Source: Azospirillum sp. TSA2s (lineage in GTDB: Bacteria > Pseudomonadota > Alphaproteobacteria > Azospirillales > Azospirillaceae). Taken from it: a stretch of 64,000 bases of DNA. How positions within the stretch are numbered: the stretch's first letter is position 1; every line of letters starts with the position of its first letter. The notes below the pieces were generated by a model, which saw only the letters and a program-made list of their open reading frames with translations, had not been told where the DNA came from and did not search any database. The stretch spans positions 2,071,501-2,135,500 of the forward strand of contig NZ_CP039650.1 in the NCBI RefSeq assembly GCF_004923315.1. The letters run 5' to 3'. Below, in pieces: positions 63,756 through 64,000 of the stretch. Made by a program: the position numbers and the translations under genes.

Positions 63756-63908
63756 GCGGGAGCGCGCCTCCACGGTCCACCGGGTCAAAGCGTCGCTGCC
63801 GCTGAACCGCACCGTCACCCGCTCGATCAGCGGGTGCAGCCGGTCACGCGCTTCGATCCGGTGCTCCCGCTACGGCGGGGCTCGAAAGACGGGCTATGCG
63901 TTAGACGC

Positions 63909-63966
63909 ATTGCGCACAATTCGATTACGCACGATCAAATTCATTGCGCACAATCGAATTGTGCGC
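63909..63966. promoter_or_regulatory. Palindromic operator-like sites at the right edge
   Basis: GCGCACAAT (63946-63954) and ATTGTGCGC (63958-63966) form a perfect 9-bp inverted repeat around CGA, and a second half-match TTGCGCACAATTCGATTACG lies 34 bases upstream. Two copies of a TGCGCACAAT core are typical of MarR/OhrR-type operators. The controlled gene would lie beyond the window. Between 63756 and 63908 no gene is seen. Confidence 0.5.
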
Positions 63967-64000
63967 GATAGTCACTCCCACGAGATCGACGGGCGCCGGT

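Noticed and set aside
61206-63818. 870-codon minus-strand frame over the receptor
   Set aside because: Antisense shadow of the TonB-dependent receptor; no start signal or family.
63756-63900. Fragment of a recombinase-like C-terminus on the minus strand after the receptor
   Set aside because: The segment LIERVTVRFSG only vaguely recalls serine-recombinase ends and continues antisense into the receptor gene; not enough to call.

Overview
The window is a 64 kb stretch of a GC-rich alphaproteobacterial chromosome, most likely Rhodospirillales and Azospirillum-like. The grounds are GC-rich third codon positions, a zapA/6S RNA/5-formyl-THF cyclo-ligase block, the ybgC-tolQRAB-pal-cpoB-tilS-ftsH block, a K+-independent H+-pyrophosphatase like that of Rhodospirillum, a MucR regulator, and the order cytochrome bc1 chaperone - yceD - rpmF - plsX - fabH - ihfA - merR - tRNA-Pro. 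The genus is an inference. No CRISPR array and no rRNA were seen.

Layout. 1-2.8 kb: 5' part of transketolase, then divergent zapA, 6S RNA and the folate cyclo-ligase. 2.9-7.6 kb: YmdB-type phosphodiesterase, yebC and ruvCAB; here ruvC runs in frame through a palindromic repeat into a DUF559 (Vsr-like) nuclease module. 7.6-17.2 kb: Tol-Pal envelope-constriction operon, tilS and ftsH. 17.3-18.0 kb: parDE-type toxin-antitoxin pair. 18.0-21.7 kb: an unrecognised 387-residue protein, fabI and a YihY membrane protein. 21.7-23.2 kb: an IS4-family element inserted in the loop of a palindromic repeat, with a visible 8-bp target duplication. 23.2-32.4 kb: DnaJ-type cochaperone, glycine-zipper lipoprotein, pdxH, CDF metal exporter, two chemoreceptors (one soluble), a lone hypD and a tandem universal stress protein. 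32.7-36.7 kb: small accessory genes (acetyltransferase, unknowns, a FliL-like exported protein, a DUF892 ferritin-like protein, a Cys-rich exported protein, mucR). 37.2-41.8 kb: rpiB-glyA-nrdR and convergent hppA. 42.0-48.4 kb: minus-strand run bamE-ribD-ribE-ribB-ribH-nusB-thiL ending with a second FliL-like gene. 48.5-53.6 kb: bc1 chaperone-yceD-rpmF-plsX-fabH-ihfA-merR-tRNA-Pro. 53.5-56.0 kb: integrase relic at the tRNA, a membrane glycosyltransferase and an AT-richer gap. 56.0-63.8 kb: a putative copper locus, with CopC-CopD divergent from DUF2946, YcnI/DUF1775, ExbB, ExbD, TonB, a second Cys/His protein and a TonB-dependent receptor.

How it works together. Most of the window is conserved housekeeping: cell-envelope integrity (Tol-Pal, BamE), fatty acid and phospholipid start (plsX, fabH, fabI), riboflavin and thiamine cofactors, recombination (ruvABC), one-carbon metabolism (glyA, rpiB, cyclo-ligase). 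The accessory parts are the likeliest places for new biology: the RuvC-DUF559 readthrough fusion, the dedicated TonB/ExbBD copper-handling locus beside a decayed tRNA integration site, the paralogous FliL-like pair outside any flagellar cluster, and the orphan hypD. Several families of palindromic intergenic repeats recur and have shaped the region, as a gene-fusion linker and as an IS landing site.
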